This document shows, piece after piece, positions 15,191-16,029 of a stretch of DNA of 16,029 nt; the first letter of the stretch is position 1; each line of letters starts with the position of its first letter. Both the position numbers and the translations under genes were made by a program. The notes beneath the pieces are model-generated. The model did not search any database and had not been told where the DNA came from. It was given only the letters and a program-made list of their open reading frames with translations. The stretch comes from DASQDT01 sp036380435 (GTDB lineage: Bacteria; Acidobacteriota; Blastocatellia; Pyrinomonadales; Pyrinomonadaceae). The stretch is taken from NCBI GenBank assembly GCA_036380435.1, contig DASVES010000392.1, positions 1 to 16,029 of the forward strand, read 5' to 3'.

Positions 15191-16029
15191 GTGAGCGAGA
15201 CAATCGGTGTGGTCGGAGCGGGGACGATGGGCAACGGCATCGCGCAGGTGGCGGCGCGCGCCGGCCACCGCGTGCTGCTGCGCGACGTGGCCCCCGAATT
15301 CCTCGAACGCGGGATGGGGGCCATTGACCGCAGCCTCCAGCGCGACGTTGATAAGGAACGCCTGAAGGCCGAAGAGAAACGCGAGATCGTCGGCCGCATC
15401 GAGACGACGACGGAGCTTGCGGCGCTCGCCGGCGCCGACTTCATCGTCGAGGCCGTGACGGAGAAGCTGGAGGTCAAGGCGGAAGTCTTCCGGCAGCTCG
15501 ACGAGATAGCGAAGCCCGAAGCCATCCTCGCCTCCAACACGTCGTCCATCTCGATCACCAAACTGGGCGCGGCCACGTGCCGGGCCGACCGCGTCATCGG
15601 CATGCACTTCATGAACCCGGTGCCCGTGATGAAACTCGTCGAAGTGATCCGCGGCATCGCCACCTCGGACGACACGTGGGAGCGGACGCGCGCGCTCACC
15701 GAACGCCTCGGCAAGACGGCGCTCGAATGCCACGACTCGCCCGGCTTCGTCTCCAACCGCGTGCTGATGCCGATGATCAACGAGGCCATCTTCGCGCTCC
15801 ACGAGGGCGTCGCCACGCGCGAGTCAATCGACGGCATCATGAAGCTCGGCATGAATCATCCGATGGGGCCGCTCACGCTCGCCGACTTCATCGGCCTCGA
15901 CGTGTGCCTCGCCATCCTCAACGTCCTGCACACGGAACTGGGCGACCCGAAGTATAGAGCGTGCCCTCTGCTCAAACGCTACGTGGACGCCGGCTGGCTC
16001 GGCAGGAAGTCCGGGCGCGGCTTCTATGA
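15191..16029 (+). CDS. 3-hydroxyacyl-CoA (3-hydroxybutyryl-CoA) dehydrogenase; cut by the right edge
   Basis: 279 complete codons are visible. The start is GTG 15191 with GGAG about 8 nt upstream. The NAD-binding Rossmann loop GVVGAGTMGNGIAQ (6-19) is at the N-terminus. Catalytic residues of the family are present: Ser118 in SNTSS, His139 in MHFMNPVP, Glu151 in KLVEV, and Asn189 in VSNRV. The C-terminal helical domain ends with GRKSGRGFY, normally followed by only a few residues, so the protein is nearly whole at about 281-285 aa. This is the short, single-function type (Hbd/PaaH) without an enoyl-CoA hydratase domain. It interconverts 3-hydroxybutyryl-CoA and acetoacetyl-CoA, the product of the thiolase encoded upstream. 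The enoyl-CoA hydratase or acyl-CoA dehydrogenase often found next would lie beyond the edge. Confidence 0.93.
   Translation, partial: MSETIGVVGAGTMGNGIAQVAARAGHRVLLRDVAPEFLERGMGAIDRSLQRDVDKERLKAEEKREIVGRIETTTELAALAGADFIVEAVTEKLEVKAEVFRQLDEIAKPEAILASNTSSISITKLGAATCRADRVIGMHFMNPVPVMKLVEVIRGIATSDDTWERTRALTERLGKTALECHDSPGFVSNRVLMPMINEAIFALHEGVATRESIDGIMKLGMNHPMGPLTLADFIGLDVCLAILNVLHTELGDPKYRACPLLKRYVDAGWLGRKSGRGFY

Overview
The window is high-GC bacterial chromosomal DNA with protein genes on both strands and no rRNA, tRNA, CRISPR array, phage or insertion-sequence transposase that I can see. The set of genes suggests a member of Acidobacteriota, possibly Blastocatellia-like: a fused homocysteine methyltransferase/methylenetetrahydrofolate reductase, a TolB-like propeller protein, a large periplasmic patatin and a thiolase/hydroxyacyl-CoA dehydrogenase pair. 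That assignment is an inference from gene types and base composition only.

Region 1 (1-3944, minus strand). A secreted beta-propeller protein runs off the left edge. Upstream of it lie a small secreted cysteine-containing protein and a 914-aa fusion of a PhnD-like periplasmic binding domain with a patatin lipase whose catalytic halves are separated by four membrane helices. The two promoters in this region share the unusual core AAGTTGTAGAAT. A terminator sits directly against the second promoter.

Region 2 (4074-6243, minus strand). The fused MetH-N/MetF gene has the most interesting regulatory region of the window. A near-consensus promoter is followed by what I read as a SAM-II (SAM-alpha) riboswitch aptamer, then a competing antiterminator and an intrinsic terminator. 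Next comes a perfect 29-bp palindrome built of 7-bp units that separates the purine-rich ribosome-binding site from the start codon. It contains a 13-codon upstream reading frame with its own good ribosome-binding site. Gene and aptamer agree: the enzyme makes methionine, and SAM made from it would shut the gene down.

Region 3 (6257-7736, plus strand). A DinB-fold protein diverges from the riboswitch gene. A 134-bp REPIN-like element with GTAG heads begins on its stop codon, followed by a class I methyltransferase with no visible ribosome-binding site.

Region 4 (7755-13195, minus strand). A nucleotidyl-sugar pyrophosphorylase and a phosphohexomutase overlap by four bases and probably supply an activated sugar such as GDP-mannose. 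They are followed by a 597-aa protein of unknown, beta-rich type and by mutM, a base-excision repair glycosylase.

Region 5 (13219-16029, plus strand). A strong promoter drives a thiolase, a small membrane protein with a polyglutamine tail, and a 3-hydroxyacyl-CoA dehydrogenase that runs off the right edge. Thiolase and dehydrogenase catalyse consecutive acyl-CoA steps. A second perfect heptad-based palindrome lies between thiolase and membrane protein.
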